Source of the DNA: Melioribacteraceae bacterium
GTDB lineage: Bacteria; Bacteroidota; Ignavibacteria; Ignavibacteriales; Melioribacteraceae
Assembly (NCBI GenBank): GCA_024103215.1
Contig: JAGFIY010000048.1
Location: forward strand, 1 to 63,560
Direction: 5' to 3'
Length of the DNA stretch: 63,560 nucleotides
The notes under the pieces: model-generated
Told to the model about the DNA's origin: nothing
Database searches by the model: none
What the model saw: the letters and a program-made list of their open reading frames with translations, nothing else
Made by a program: the position numbers and the translations under genes
Part shown: positions 27,496 through 36,639 of the stretch, in pieces
How the letters are laid out: each line of letters begins with the position of its first letter
Position numbering within the stretch: the stretch's first letter is position 1

Positions 27496-27984
27496 ATGGC
27501 TAATAAACCACTTGTCGGTATCATAATGGGCAGTGATTCCGATTTACCAATAATGGAAAAGTCATTCGAAGTTTTAAAAGAATTTGGAATTCAGTTTGAG
27601 GTTAAAATTTTATCAGCTCACAGAACGCCTGATGAACACGCGGAATATGCAAAATCCGCAAATAAGAGAGGACTCAAAGTTATAATTGCCGCAGCCGGAG
27701 GCGCAGCTCATCTGCCGGGAGTTACTGCAGCTCAAACGATTATTCCTGTTATTGGCGTTCCTATCAAAAGCAAATTAGACGGCATAGACTCACTTTTATC
27801 GATTGTTCAGATGCCGAGTGGTGTACCCGTTGCAACTGTGGCAATTGATGGTGCAAAAAATGCTGCAATTCTGGCTGTTGAAATTATTGCAGTTGCAGAT
27901 GAAGAAATCAGCAAAAAACTTATTCATTACAAAAAGAAAATGGCTGATGAATCGATGGCAAAGAATAAGACTATAAAATTATAA
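27496..27984 (+). CDS. purE: N5-carboxyaminoimidazole ribonucleotide mutase (PurE, class I)
   Basis: A 162-residue protein with the PurE motifs [26 protein letters not shown] (active-site His), [13 protein letters not shown] and IPVIGVPI. It shifts the carboxyl group of N5-CAIR to C4, step six of purine synthesis in PurK-using bacteria. No purK gene is beside it; an AGGA-type site precedes the ATG. It is a single-gene transcript between two hairpins. Confidence 0.95.
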   Translation: MANKPLVGIIMGSDSDLPIMEKSFEVLKEFGIQFEVKILSAHRTPDEHAEYAKSANKRGLKVIIAAAGGAAHLPGVTAAQTIIPVIGVPIKSKLDGIDSLLSIVQMPSGVPVATVAIDGAKNAAILAVEIIAVADEEISKKLIHYKKKMADESMAKNKTIKL

Positions 27985-28005
27985 AGGGCTATATAAATAG
28001 CCCTT
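27984..28005. terminator. Hairpin between convergent purE and the beta-barrel gene, possibly bidirectional
   Basis: The sequence AAGGGCTA, a six-base AT loop, TAGCCCTT forms a perfect 8-bp stem that begins on the last base of the purE stop codon. Only a short T-rich tail follows on either side (CTTAATT rightwards; TATAATTTT on the other strand). It could stop transcripts from both sides. Confidence 0.65.
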
Positions 28006-28010
28006 CTTAA

Positions 28011-28628
28011 TTAAAAGTAGAAGTTCAATGAGAGAGCTTCATATGTGTGACTTACATTCAAGCTTAATTCCATTTCGCCGGAAGAATCATCACTTGAACT
28101 AGGTTCATAACCGATTAAGAAGAACCTAAGTCCAAATTCTCCGCCGATACTAAAATTTTCAGCAAAGAAATATTCTCCTCCAAAGCCGAACTGGAGTGTA
28201 TTGATGCTTACATCATCGAATATATCTTCGAATTCTTCAACATTTTCGCCATCAATCTCTAATCCGCTGCTTAAGAACATGTGAGAAAAACTACCAGTAA
28301 CATAACCAGAAACATCTTTCTTTTTCATTAAATAAAATTTTGCACCCACCATAAGATTATACAGAGTAACAGATCCTTCGGTTGTTGGGGAATCATCGGA
28401 TTGAATTGATTTACTTAAAGGTAAACCAGATAAATCAATTGCACCTGTAACTTCGAATCCGGCTCTAAAATAATTGATGCCCACGTAAGGAACAAAATTA
28501 TCTACTTTAACACCGAAATAGCTGGAGTTAACCCCCAAGCCGGGTTTTACCCCAAACGCAAATTGTCCAAAAATTGAAGATGATGAGAAAACAAGTAAGA
28601 AAACAATCAACAGTGATTTAATTTTCAT
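28011..28628 (-). CDS. Small outer-membrane beta-barrel protein
   Basis: A 205-residue protein with a clean signal peptide (MKIKSLLIVFLLVFSSSSIFGQ). Alternating hydrophobic strands follow, such as FAFGVKPGLGVNSSYFGV, YVGINYFRAGFEV, LYNLMVGAKFYL, LQFGFGGEYFF and FSIGGEFGLRFFLIGYE. It ends in ALSLNFYF, a terminal strand with the C-terminal Phe that guides barrel assembly. That is an eight-strand OmpW/OmpX-like porin-family barrel. An acidic loop around residues 135-145 and another (SSDDSSGE) point outward. Function is not predictable. Confidence 0.82.
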   Translation of the reverse strand: MKIKSLLIVFLLVFSSSSIFGQFAFGVKPGLGVNSSYFGVKVDNFVPYVGINYFRAGFEVTGAIDLSGLPLSKSIQSDDSPTTEGSVTLYNLMVGAKFYLMKKKDVSGYVTGSFSHMFLSSGLEIDGENVEEFEDIFDDVSINTLQFGFGGEYFFAENFSIGGEFGLRFFLIGYEPSSSDDSSGEMELSLNVSHTYEALSLNFYF

Positions 28629-28775
28629 AACACACTCCTAATGATGTTGATGAATTATTGATCTTGATACAGAACAATACTTCTATAACTTAACCGGAGA
28701 TTAGTATCTGTGAAAAAGTATGAAAAAAATAATTATAACACAATTATAATTTAATTAAGATAATTTTCGACAATT

Positions 28776-29765
28776 TTAAACGGAAGGTGGAGATATCATT
28801 TTTTCAATTGTCCAGTCGATTTTCTTTTCAAAGGGATTCATTCTTACATGACAAACATCGTACAGACATCTTGAACACCAAACTTCGCTGCAATAGTCAA
28901 TATGAAGATTTAATTGGGCATTTGTGAATTTTTTCTCAATGAGTTTCCTAATAATTTCTTCCTCTTTGTGAGCATCTTTAATCGAAAAGTAGTAGGGCAT
29001 AATTAAATGAAAATCTATGAATAATTTATCAGCAGATTTCCAAAATCTTAGTTGATGGATATCTATCCAAATATTCTTTCTTTCAGAATTCAAGTGTTCA
29101 ACAATTTTTTGAAGCAAAGCCATATCAGTTTCGTTCATTAAATCGCCAACAGACTCCCTGACAATTTTGAATCCGGTTATTAGAATATTAAGAGCAACTA
29201 TTATTGCAACAATCGGATCAAGAATTTTTAAACCGGTTATCAGAACAATAATCAGTCCGATAACTACTCCAAAACTTGTATAAGAATCACTCAAAATATG
29301 TTTTCCATCTGCTATTAAAGCCGGGGAATTTGTTGCTCTTCCTTTTTTGACCAAATAAAATCCTAAACCGAAATTCACAATTCCTGCTCCGCCAACAAGC
29401 ATAGTTCCAATGTTCAGACTTGATAATTCATGCCCCTCAATTAATTGAATAATTGATGTATAGAGAATTGTGACTGCTGCTAAAATGATAAGCAGTCCTT
29501 CAAAACCGGCAGCAAAATACTCAACATTTCCATGTCCATATAAGTGACTTTTATCAGGTGGTTTTGAACTCACGATAATACTATAAAATGTAAATGCTGC
29601 AGCAACAATATTTACAACGGATTCAGCTGCATCAGAAAATATAGCACTTGACCCTGTAATGAAATACGCTGCAAGCTTAATCCCAAAAAGTAAGATTCCG
29701 ATTAAAAGCGATAGCTGAGCTGATTTCTTCTTTACGTTATCAAGGTATTTTTGATTCGAATTCAT
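28776..29765 (-). CDS. Cation diffusion facilitator (CDF) transporter with Cys-rich tail
   Basis: A 329-residue CDF antiporter. Transmembrane helix 2 carries SGSSAIFSDAAESVVNIVA and helix 5 ALIADGKHILSDSYTS, the two segments whose His and Asp residues bind the transported divalent metal (Zn2+, Fe2+ or Mn2+) in YiiP-like proteins. HLYGHGNVEYFAAGFEG marks the helix 2-3 loop. After the cytoplasmic ferredoxin-like domain there is an unusual C-terminal cysteine cluster (CSEVWCSRCLYDVC) that could bind a metal. The gene is monocistronic and divergent from hydC1 (247 bases apart). Confidence 0.9.
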   Translation of the reverse strand: MNSNQKYLDNVKKKSAQLSLLIGILLFGIKLAAYFITGSSAIFSDAAESVVNIVAAAFTFYSIIVSSKPPDKSHLYGHGNVEYFAAGFEGLLIILAAVTILYTSIIQLIEGHELSSLNIGTMLVGGAGIVNFGLGFYLVKKGRATNSPALIADGKHILSDSYTSFGVVIGLIIVLITGLKILDPIVAIIVALNILITGFKIVRESVGDLMNETDMALLQKIVEHLNSERKNIWIDIHQLRFWKSADKLFIDFHLIMPYYFSIKDAHKEEEIIRKLIEKKFTNAQLNLHIDYCSEVWCSRCLYDVCHVRMNPFEKKIDWTIEKMISPPSV

Positions 29766-29908
29766 ACATAAAATCTAAGGATTTAATGATGATATGTAAA
29801 GACATCAGCGAAGTCAATTAAGTATGTTGTTTACGACATTACATCCAAATTTATGACTAGTCTCAGAATTGAACTGGGTTTCTTAGAGTTAGGAAAAAAA
29901 GGGTAATT

Positions 29909-29945
29909 TTAACAAAAATTAACGGTTTAAGTCGATTTAGATCGA
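29909..29945. promoter_or_regulatory. Candidate operator repeats upstream of the hydrogenase cluster
   Basis: Two copies of TTAAC start at 29909 and 29919, ten bases apart, so they face the same side of the helix. A perfect inverted repeat, TCGAT-TTAG-ATCGA, covers 29932-29945. Both lie 68-104 bases before the hydC1 start and 20-57 bases before a sigma-54-like box. They could bind a regulator of the hydrogenase operon. Repeats this short can arise by chance in AT-rich DNA, so this is a suggestion only. Confidence 0.25.
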
Positions 29946-29965
29946 ATTTCCTAATAATCTGACAT

Positions 29966-29980
29966 TGGCATACAATTTGG
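29966..29980 (+). promoter_or_regulatory. Candidate sigma-54-like (-24/-12) promoter for the hydrogenase cluster
   Basis: TGGCATACAATTTGG matches the TGGCAY-N5-TTGC consensus with the right spacing, except that the final C of the -12 element is G. It ends 33 bases before the hydC1 start codon. The mismatch falls on a normally conserved base, and no sigma-54 activator is encoded in this window, so a different promoter type is possible. Confidence 0.3.
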
Positions 29981-30012
29981 AATTTTTATTAAAACACCTA
30001 AGGAAAACTTAA

Positions 30013-30507
30013 ATGCACACACAAATATTTAGAAACTTTCCAGCGAATGACCGAAGTAATTTAATAGCAATTTTGCAAGACATACAAGAAATATACGGTT
30101 ACTTGCCGGAACAAGCACTTCAAGATACGGCTGATTATTTAGGAATGGCTTTAAGCGGGGTTTATGGTGTAGCAACATTTTATAATCAATTCAGACTAAC
30201 TCCACTTGGGGAGAATGTAATAAGAGTCTGCCGCGGCACAGCTTGTCACGTCAAAGAATCGGCAAACATTTTAAGAGCCTTGGAATGTGAGCTTGGGATC
30301 AAAGTCGGTGAGACAACAAGAGACAAAAAGTTCACTCTTGAATCAGTGGCCTGTATTGGAGCTTGCAGCATCGCACCTGTAATAAATATTAACAACGAAT
30401 ATTTTGGCAGATTGAAGACAAAAGATATACCGAGAATACTGAATGTATTAAGGAAAGAGAAGGCAGTTAAGGAACAAGAAAATATTCAAAGTTCAGTGAG
30501 CACATAA
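30013..30507 (+). CDS. hydC: Trimeric [FeFe]-hydrogenase, NuoE-like subunit (HydC1)
   Basis: A 164-residue thioredoxin-fold [2Fe-2S] protein of the NuoE/HydC/HndA family. It starts with the usual helical bundle (AILQDIQEIYGYLPEQAL, VYGVATFYNQF) and then has the four cluster cysteines in CRGTACHVK and CIGACSIAP. In the enzyme it passes electrons between the flavin subunit and the rest of the complex. It opens a ten-gene run; its stop codon directly abuts the hydB1 start. Complex I NuoE is excluded because the next genes lead to a hydrogenase rather than to NuoG and membrane subunits. Confidence 0.92.
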   Translation: MHTQIFRNFPANDRSNLIAILQDIQEIYGYLPEQALQDTADYLGMALSGVYGVATFYNQFRLTPLGENVIRVCRGTACHVKESANILRALECELGIKVGETTRDKKFTLESVACIGACSIAPVININNEYFGRLKTKDIPRILNVLRKEKAVKEQENIQSSVST

Positions 30508-32496
30508 ATGAACTCCTTTAAAGAATTTATATTTGACTCAAAAAACACTCCTATTGAAAAAAAATATGAGCAAATTTTTAATGCTTGCGCTGAAGATTCA
30601 AAATCATTGAGTGATGATTCTGGCAATGATCTATATGAATTGATTAAAAAACTGAGATACCTTACGATAGATAAACCGGTAATCTTTATAGGAATGGGAA
30701 CATGTGGTCTAGCCTCCGGTGCGGGAAAAATTAAGGCAGCTATAGAAATTGAACTCGTAAAGAAGGAAATAGACGCCAAGATTATTCCTACAGGTTGCAT
30801 AGGGTTTTGTGCAAAAGAAGTTATTGTTGATATAAAACTTCCCGGTCAAAATCGTATTTCATATTGCGAAGTAACTGAAAAAGATATTCCGGAATTAATA
30901 AAAACAACTTTGATTGAAAAGAAAATTTATCTCCCAAAATTACTCGCTACATATGGACCTTCGGATAATGTTTTAACAAACATTAATGAGATTGATTTTT
31001 TCAAAAAGCAGAAAAAAATCGTACTTGAGAATTGTGGAATAATTAATCCTGAATCATTGGACGAATATATTGCAACTGGTGGTTTTTCCGGTCTGCATAA
31101 AATCCTCAAAAAAAAATCTCGTGAAGAAGTAGTAAATGATATCCTGAAAAGTGGATTGAGAGGCAGAGGAGGCGGTGGATTTCCGACCGGTAAAAAATGG
31201 CAGCTTGCAAGTGAACAAAACTCTGAAATTAAATATATCATATGCAATGCTGACGAAGGAGATCCCGGGGCATTTATGGATCGATCAATTCTTGAAAGTG
31301 ATCCTTATAAACTCATCGAAGGAATTATAATAGCAGCTTATGCAATAAGTGCTAGTTTTGGATACATATACTGTCGTGCAGAATATCCCCTTGCTATCAA
31401 AAGAATTCAAAACAGTATTGATAAATGCATGGAATATGGACTTCTAGGCTCTAATATTCTTTCCAGCAATTTCAACTTCCACCTAAAAATTAAAAAAGGT
31501 GCTGGCGCTTTTGTATGCGGCGAAGAAACTGCATTGATAGCATCAATCGAAGGAAAAAGAGGAATGCCCAAACCTCGACCACCTTATCCGTCAATTTCGG
31601 GTTTATGGGGCAAACCAACAGTTATCAATAACGTAGAAACTTTAGCAAACGTTCCAGGAATAATAAAAAAAGGCTCTGAATGGTTTTCTAATATTGGAAC
31701 AAATAATAGTAAAGGCACAAAAGTTTTCGCAATAAGCGGTAAAGTCAAGTATAGCGGCTTAGCCGAGGTTCCGATGGGAATTACTTTACGAGAAGTAGTT
31801 TTTGATATCGGTGGAGGGATTCCCAATGATAAAGAATTTAAAGCCCTCCAAATTGGCGGGCCTTCAGGCGGATGTCTTCCGGACAAGGTAATGGATACAC
31901 CTGTTGATTACGATTCACTAAAATCCATTGGAGCAATGATGGGTTCGGGCGGGTTTGTCGTAATGGACGAAGATACTTGCATAGTAGATGTCGCGAAATA
32001 TTTTCTCTCATTCATTAAAAATGAATCATGCGGCAAATGTGTACCTTGCAGAGAAGGCACTACGAGAATGTTGGAAATTATTGAAAGAATTCCCACAGTT
32101 TATGATTCAAAACCTACGGCAAATCCTTTGGATCAGCTTCAAAGATTTAAAGGTATTATTCATTTGAATAGACTTGCAAACGTCATTAAAGATACATCTC
32201 TTTGCGGTCTGGGTCAAAGCGCTCCAAATCCAGTCCTAAGCGGCTTGCGTTATTTTAAGGATGAATATGAAGAACATCTTTATGAACGAAAATGCAGGGC
32301 AGCCGTTTGTAAAGATTTACTGACTTTTACAATAGATCAATCGATATGCAACGGTTGCGGTGCTTGTGTAAGAAAATGCGCATCCGAAGCAATAATAGGT
32401 GAAAAAAAATTGCCGCATAAAATTTTGCAAGACAGATGTGTTAAATGTGGAATTTGCGTTGAAACCTGCCGATTTGATGCAATACAAATTAACTGA
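30508..32496 (+). CDS. hydB: Trimeric [FeFe]-hydrogenase, NuoF-like flavin subunit (HydB1)
   Basis: A 662-residue full-length HydB/HndC. Residues about 55-130 are a thioredoxin-like [2Fe-2S] domain (GMGTCGLASGAGK, PTGCIGFCAKE). The NuoF core follows: the glycine-rich FMN/NADH motif GLRGRGGGGFPTGKKW, the CNADEGDPGAFMDRSILE loop and GAGAFVCGEETALIASIEG, plus SCGKCVPCREGTTRM with a later Cys for a [4Fe-4S] cluster. The C-terminus adds a two-cluster ferredoxin domain (CNGCGACVRKC, CVKCGICVETC). It oxidises or reduces NAD(P)(H) and, in bifurcating enzymes, hosts the flavin site. It lies between hydC1 and hydA1 with almost no spacing. Confidence 0.93.
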   Translation: MNSFKEFIFDSKNTPIEKKYEQIFNACAEDSKSLSDDSGNDLYELIKKLRYLTIDKPVIFIGMGTCGLASGAGKIKAAIEIELVKKEIDAKIIPTGCIGFCAKEVIVDIKLPGQNRISYCEVTEKDIPELIKTTLIEKKIYLPKLLATYGPSDNVLTNINEIDFFKKQKKIVLENCGIINPESLDEYIATGGFSGLHKILKKKSREEVVNDILKSGLRGRGGGGFPTGKKWQLASEQNSEIKYIICNADEGDPGAFMDRSILESDPYKLIEGIIIAAYAISASFGYIYCRAEYPLAIKRIQNSIDKCMEYGLLGSNILSSNFNFHLKIKKGAGAFVCGEETALIASIEGKRGMPKPRPPYPSISGLWGKPTVINNVETLANVPGIIKKGSEWFSNIGTNNSKGTKVFAISGKVKYSGLAEVPMGITLREVVFDIGGGIPNDKEFKALQIGGPSGGCLPDKVMDTPVDYDSLKSIGAMMGSGGFVVMDEDTCIVDVAKYFLSFIKNESCGKCVPCREGTTRMLEIIERIPTVYDSKPTANPLDQLQRFKGIIHLNRLANVIKDTSLCGLGQSAPNPVLSGLRYFKDEYEEHLYERKCRAAVCKDLLTFTIDQSICNGCGACVRKCASEAIIGEKKLPHKILQDRCVKCGICVETCRFDAIQIN

Positions 32497-32511
32497 TCTT
32501 TGAGGATGAAA

Positions 32512-34251
32512 ATGATAAACTTGACGATAAACGGAATACAAGTAAAAGCAGAAGAGAATATGACAATTCTTGAAGCGGCAAAATCGGTCGGAATAAATAT
32601 TCCTACTCTCTGTCATATGAAAGATTTGTACCCAACCGGAGCGTGCAGAATATGTGTGGTTGAAGTGAAAGGGATGAACGGATTGACTCCTTCATGTGCT
32701 TTTCCGGTTCAAGAGGGAATGATAGTTGAAACAAATACACCTCGAGTAAAAACCGCTCGAAAAACTATTGTTGAACTGCTTGTTGAAAATCATCCACAGG
32801 ATTGTTTGATATGCGTTCGAAATAAAAATTGTGAATTACAAAATTTAGCTGAAACATATGGACTTAGAGAGCATAGATATGTAGGAAAAACGAAAAGTCA
32901 TGCCATTGATATCTCAAGTCCATCAATGGAACGAGATCCCGCAAAGTGTATTCTTTGCGGTAGATGCGTTAGAACTTGCAACGAAATTCAGAAAGTCGGG
33001 GCAATTGATTTCATTAACCGAGGATTTGAAAGCAACGTTACCACTCCTTTCAACAAAGGATTAAATATAAGCGAATGCATTTTGTGCGGTCAATGTATTT
33101 TAGTTTGTCCAACCGCGGCACTTCGTGAAAAGAGCAGTACAAAAGAAGTCGTAAATGCTCTGATGAATAAAAATATTCATGTAGTTGCTCAAATTGCGCC
33201 GGCTGTAAGAGCTTCAATCGGAGAAGAATATAATATGCCGATAGGTTCAAACGTTACCGGTCAAATTATAACCGGTTTGAAAAGACTCGGTTTCAAAAAA
33301 GTATTCGATACAAATTTTGCTGCTGATCTAACCATAATTGAAGAAAGCGCAGAACTTATAGACAGATTAAGTAAAAACAAAAATTTACCAATGTTCACAA
33401 GCTGCTGCCCTGGTTGGATAAAATATCTCGAACAAAAAGAACCCGATCTATTAAAACATGTTTCCACGTGTAAATCACCGCAGGAAATGGAAGGTGCAGT
33501 CATTAAATCGTACTATGCAGAAAAAATGAACTTGGACCCGAAGGATATTTATGTTGTTTCGATAATGCCCTGTACTGTAAAAAAATTTGAATCGGAAAGA
33601 CCGGAGCTTTCTCATAACCATATTCCCGATGTTGATGCTGTACTTACTACACGTGAGTTAGTAAGACTTTTTAAAACTTCAGGAATTGACTTTGATAATC
33701 TTCCTGAGGATAAATTTGATAATCCATTGGGTGAATCAACCGGCGCTGCTGCAATTTTCGGTACGAGCGGCGGAGTGTTGGAAGCTGCGTTAAGAACCGC
33801 TTATTTCAAATTGACATGCGAGAACCCGAAAAGTCCAATATTTGAAGAATTACGTGGAACAGAAGGTCTGAGAAGTTTTGTAGTCAAAATAAATGGTAAA
33901 GAAATTAAAACAGCTATTGTTAATGGAATAGGGAATGTTCAATCATTATTAGAAAAATTAAAAAAAGGTGAATTGGAATATGATTTTATAGAAGTAATGG
34001 CATGCCCCGGAGGATGCATAAATGGCGGTGGTCAACCAATTCATCAAGATGAAAATCGCGTAAAAGAACGAGTAAAAGCTCTGTATAAGATCGATGAAAA
34101 GGCAAAGATGAGATATTCACATGAAAACAGTTCCATATTAAAAATTTATGATGAATATTTTGAAGAACCTAATTCTCGCACTGCACATAAAATTCTTCAT
34201 ACAACTTATGTTGATAGGAAAAAATTAATAAGAGTAAACGCTAAACACTAA
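32512..34251 (+). CDS. hydA: [FeFe]-hydrogenase catalytic subunit, canonical H-cluster (HydA1)
   Basis: A 579-residue group A-type catalytic subunit. N-terminal accessory clusters: a plant-type [2Fe-2S] (LCHMKDLYPTGACRICVVE), a His-Cys3 [4Fe-4S] (HPQDCLICVRNKNC) and two [4Fe-4S] (CILCGRCVRTC, CILCGQCILVC). The H-domain has all three loops: TSCCPGW (residues 296-302), MPCTVKKFE (Cys354) and ACPGGCINGGGQP (Cys498, Cys502). Cys299, 354, 498 and 502 match the H-cluster ligands of Clostridium CpI with an offset of one, and Cys298 matches its proton-relay Cys. ATG at 32512 is chosen because TGAGGA lies five bases upstream; ATG at 32506 is also open. The stop overlaps the next start by one base. Confidence 0.95.
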   Translation: MINLTINGIQVKAEENMTILEAAKSVGINIPTLCHMKDLYPTGACRICVVEVKGMNGLTPSCAFPVQEGMIVETNTPRVKTARKTIVELLVENHPQDCLICVRNKNCELQNLAETYGLREHRYVGKTKSHAIDISSPSMERDPAKCILCGRCVRTCNEIQKVGAIDFINRGFESNVTTPFNKGLNISECILCGQCILVCPTAALREKSSTKEVVNALMNKNIHVVAQIAPAVRASIGEEYNMPIGSNVTGQIITGLKRLGFKKVFDTNFAADLTIIEESAELIDRLSKNKNLPMFTSCCPGWIKYLEQKEPDLLKHVSTCKSPQEMEGAVIKSYYAEKMNLDPKDIYVVSIMPCTVKKFESERPELSHNHIPDVDAVLTTRELVRLFKTSGIDFDNLPEDKFDNPLGESTGAAAIFGTSGGVLEAALRTAYFKLTCENPKSPIFEELRGTEGLRSFVVKINGKEIKTAIVNGIGNVQSLLEKLKKGELEYDFIEVMACPGGCINGGGQPIHQDENRVKERVKALYKIDEKAKMRYSHENSSILKIYDEYFEEPNSRTAHKILHTTYVDRKKLIRVNAKH

Positions 34252-36215
34252 TGAATATTGGAATAGTTAGTACAATTGGACAAAACTGTAGAAGATGTTA
34301 TTCTTGCGTTAGAGAATGTCCAGCAAATGCGATAAAGGTTGAAGAAGGGCAAGCGGTTGTTATTGCTGAAAGATGCATAAGCTGCGGGCATTGTGTTAAA
34401 GTGTGTACGCAAAACGCTAAAAAAGTATCTAGCGATATTGAAAAAGTACTTTATGAATTATTACCAAATGATAATTGTATTGCAATAGTTGCTCCTTCAT
34501 TCGCGGCTTCGTTTCCTAAAACATACGATAAAATTCCTACTGCTTTAAAAAAACTTGGTTTCACAAAAGTTATTGAGACAGCTTTTGGCGCTGATTTGAT
34601 AAGCACGAAATATTCTGAATACTATTCCAAGAATCGAGGGAAAACTATTATCAGTTCACCCTGTCCCGCTATTTATAATTATATCGAAAAATACTATCCG
34701 GAATTAATAGACAATCTCGCACCAATTGTATCTCCGATGGTTGCGGCAGGAAGATATTTAAAGAATAAATATGGGAATGAAACTCCAATAGTTTTCATTG
34801 GACCCTGTATTGCAAAAAAGAACGAATACAATGATGCTAACACAAATGAAGCAATAGATTCTGTTCTAACATTTACGGAATTGAATAAAATATTCGATTT
34901 ATTAAATATCTGTCTTGATGAATTAGAAGACGGAAACTTTGATCCTCCTTATTCAAATTTAGGGAAATCGTTTCCGCTTGTAGGCGGACTACTTAAGACC
35001 GCAAACATATCCTCGGATATTCTTGAAAAGGAAGTGATTATAGTTGACGGAAAAGATAAGGTAAAACAGATAATAAGAGATATTGCGGATAATAAAATTC
35101 AATCCAAGTTTATAGATATCCTTTTCTGTGAAGGTTGTATTAATGGTCCTGCAATTGAAAGCAGTTTAAACTACTTCTCGAAAAGAGAAAAGGTAATCGA
35201 GTATTTTGAAAAGAACATTAAGAATGTCGACAAAAATATTTGGAAAAGTGAGATATACAATTCACGGAATTTAGATCTAACACGAGTTTTCGAAGCGAAC
35301 GACAAGCGAAGACAAATGCCTTCTGAAGAAAGGATTAGAGAGATTCTTAGACGAACAAACAAATTTGATAAATCCGATGAGCTTAACTGTGGAGCTTGCG
35401 GTTATCCTACTTGCAGAGAAAATGCAATTGCAATCGCTAAAGGGTTAGCTGAAGAGGAGATGTGTCTTCCTTATTTGATTGATAAACTTGAAACTGCTTA
35501 TCAAGAGCTTCATGATACTAAAGATCAATTGCACAACAGCGAAAAACTTGCTTCAATCGGACAATTAGCAGCAGGTGTTGCCCACGAAATAAATAATCCT
35601 CTTGGAACAATTATGCTTTATTCCGCTATGATGAAAAAGGAACTCGAAAAAGCAAAATGTGCTAATGGGACAGTTGAAGATCTGAACCTAATAATTAAAG
35701 AAGCAAACAGGTGTAAAAATATAGTTGCCAACTTATTGAATTTTGCCCGGCAGGGAAAAATAAAAATAAATCAAATAAATCTTTTGTCGATAACTAAAGA
35801 AATTGTAAGACAACAAGAAAATGCTTTTAATGATGTTAAAATTAATTTGAAATATTCATGTGATAGAATTCTTATTTCCGCTGATGAAGATCAGATAATG
35901 CAAGTAATATTGAACTTGATCTCAAACGCAGTGGAAGCTGTTGAGACCACAAAAATAAAAGAAGTAAATATAACATTAACTGAAAACACAAATTACGTAA
36001 CAATATCAGTTGCCGATTCTGGAATCGGAATTCCGGAAGAAAATATGCGTAAACTTTTTACACCTTTCTTTACCACAAAAAAAATGGGTAAGGGAACAGG
36101 TCTTGGTCTTGCAATTACTTATGGAATAATTAAAATGCACAAAGGTGATATAAAAGTGGAAAGTGAATTTGGAAAAGGTGCTGAATTTATTGTAAAACTT
36201 CCTAAAAATATTTGA
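34251..36215 (+). CDS. Sensory [FeFe]-hydrogenase fused to a histidine kinase (HydS-like)
   Basis: A 654-residue fusion. Residues 1-60: a two-[4Fe-4S] ferredoxin ([23 protein letters not shown]). Residues about 75-330: a short hydrogenase H-domain with loops SSPCPAI (Cys138), GPCIAKKNE (Cys186) and CEGCINGP (Cys293, Cys297). All four H-cluster ligands are there, but the proton-relay Cys is replaced by Pro137, and the small-subunit tail is missing. Residues about 380-420: a further Fe-S domain, [13 protein letters not shown] plus a later Cys. A coiled coil then leads into a kinase with His445 in [10 protein letters not shown] and an intact ATP site ([16 protein letters not shown]). It fits the histidine-kinase-linked sensory [FeFe] class: H2 binding would change kinase activity. 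It has no membrane segment. Confidence 0.93.
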   Translation: MNIGIVSTIGQNCRRCYSCVRECPANAIKVEEGQAVVIAERCISCGHCVKVCTQNAKKVSSDIEKVLYELLPNDNCIAIVAPSFAASFPKTYDKIPTALKKLGFTKVIETAFGADLISTKYSEYYSKNRGKTIISSPCPAIYNYIEKYYPELIDNLAPIVSPMVAAGRYLKNKYGNETPIVFIGPCIAKKNEYNDANTNEAIDSVLTFTELNKIFDLLNICLDELEDGNFDPPYSNLGKSFPLVGGLLKTANISSDILEKEVIIVDGKDKVKQIIRDIADNKIQSKFIDILFCEGCINGPAIESSLNYFSKREKVIEYFEKNIKNVDKNIWKSEIYNSRNLDLTRVFEANDKRRQMPSEERIREILRRTNKFDKSDELNCGACGYPTCRENAIAIAKGLAEEEMCLPYLIDKLETAYQELHDTKDQLHNSEKLASIGQLAAGVAHEINNPLGTIMLYSAMMKKELEKAKCANGTVEDLNLIIKEANRCKNIVANLLNFARQGKIKINQINLLSITKEIVRQQENAFNDVKINLKYSCDRILISADEDQIMQVILNLISNAVEAVETTKIKEVNITLTENTNYVTISVADSGIGIPEENMRKLFTPFFTTKKMGKGTGLGLAITYGIIKMHKGDIKVESEFGKGAEFIVKLPKNI

Positions 36216-36231
36216 ATTAAAGGTGAATGAA

Positions 36232-36627
36232 ATGAAGATACAAAAGATATTGCTGGTTGATGATGATATTGATCTTTTAGAACAAAACAAAATATTAATA
36301 GAATCAAAAGGTTTCAATGTAATAACAGCAGAAAGTGCTGAAGAAGGTTACGAAAAATTTATCTCAGAAAATCCCGACGCATGTGTAATAGACCTAATAA
36401 TGGAACATCATGATTCAGGTTTTATCCTTTGCCATAAAATCAAGAAGACCGAATTAGGGAAAATGATTCCTGTCCTTATTTTAACATCTGCAACCTACGA
36501 AACCGGGTTCAAATTCAGCACAACTACTGCGGAAGAACGAGAGTGGATAAAATGCGACGGAATCCTTAACAAGCCTGTTGTAATAGAAGAGTTGTTGGAA
36601 AAGTTTGAAGAAATTAAACAAGACTGA
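36232..36627 (+). CDS. Stand-alone response-regulator receiver
   Basis: A 131-residue protein that is only a receiver domain. The acidic pair is VDDDID, the phosphoacceptor is Asp54 in CVIDLIME, and the switch Thr and Lys appear in LILTSAT and ILNKPV. An insertion around residues 85-105 (FKFSTTTAEEREW) lengthens the loop before the last Lys. There is no DNA-binding or enzymatic output, so it probably relays phosphate like Spo0F or CheY. ATG at 36232 is preferred, with AAGGTG six bases upstream; the frame also opens with GTG at 36223. It directly follows the sensory hydrogenase-kinase gene. Confidence 0.9.
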   Translation: MKIQKILLVDDDIDLLEQNKILIESKGFNVITAESAEEGYEKFISENPDACVIDLIMEHHDSGFILCHKIKKTELGKMIPVLILTSATYETGFKFSTTTAEEREWIKCDGILNKPVVIEELLEKFEEIKQD

Positions 36628-36639
36628 AATAAAATTAAC

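Noticed and set aside
31908-32096. Antisense open frames within hydB1 and neighbouring genes
   Set aside because: They are reverse-strand shadows of the conserved flavin and Fe-S coding sequence, lacking starts with ribosome sites or motifs.
33463-33479. parS-like sequence with a CACGTG core inside hydA1
   Set aside because: Against the parS consensus (GTT-N-CACGTG-N-AAC) both outer positions mismatch, and it is inside a conserved coding region.
30013-34251. Reading the NuoE/NuoF/NuoG-like genes as complex I
   Set aside because: The third subunit ends in H-cluster loops TSCCPGW, MPC and CPGGC, which NuoG lacks, and no membrane subunit genes follow.
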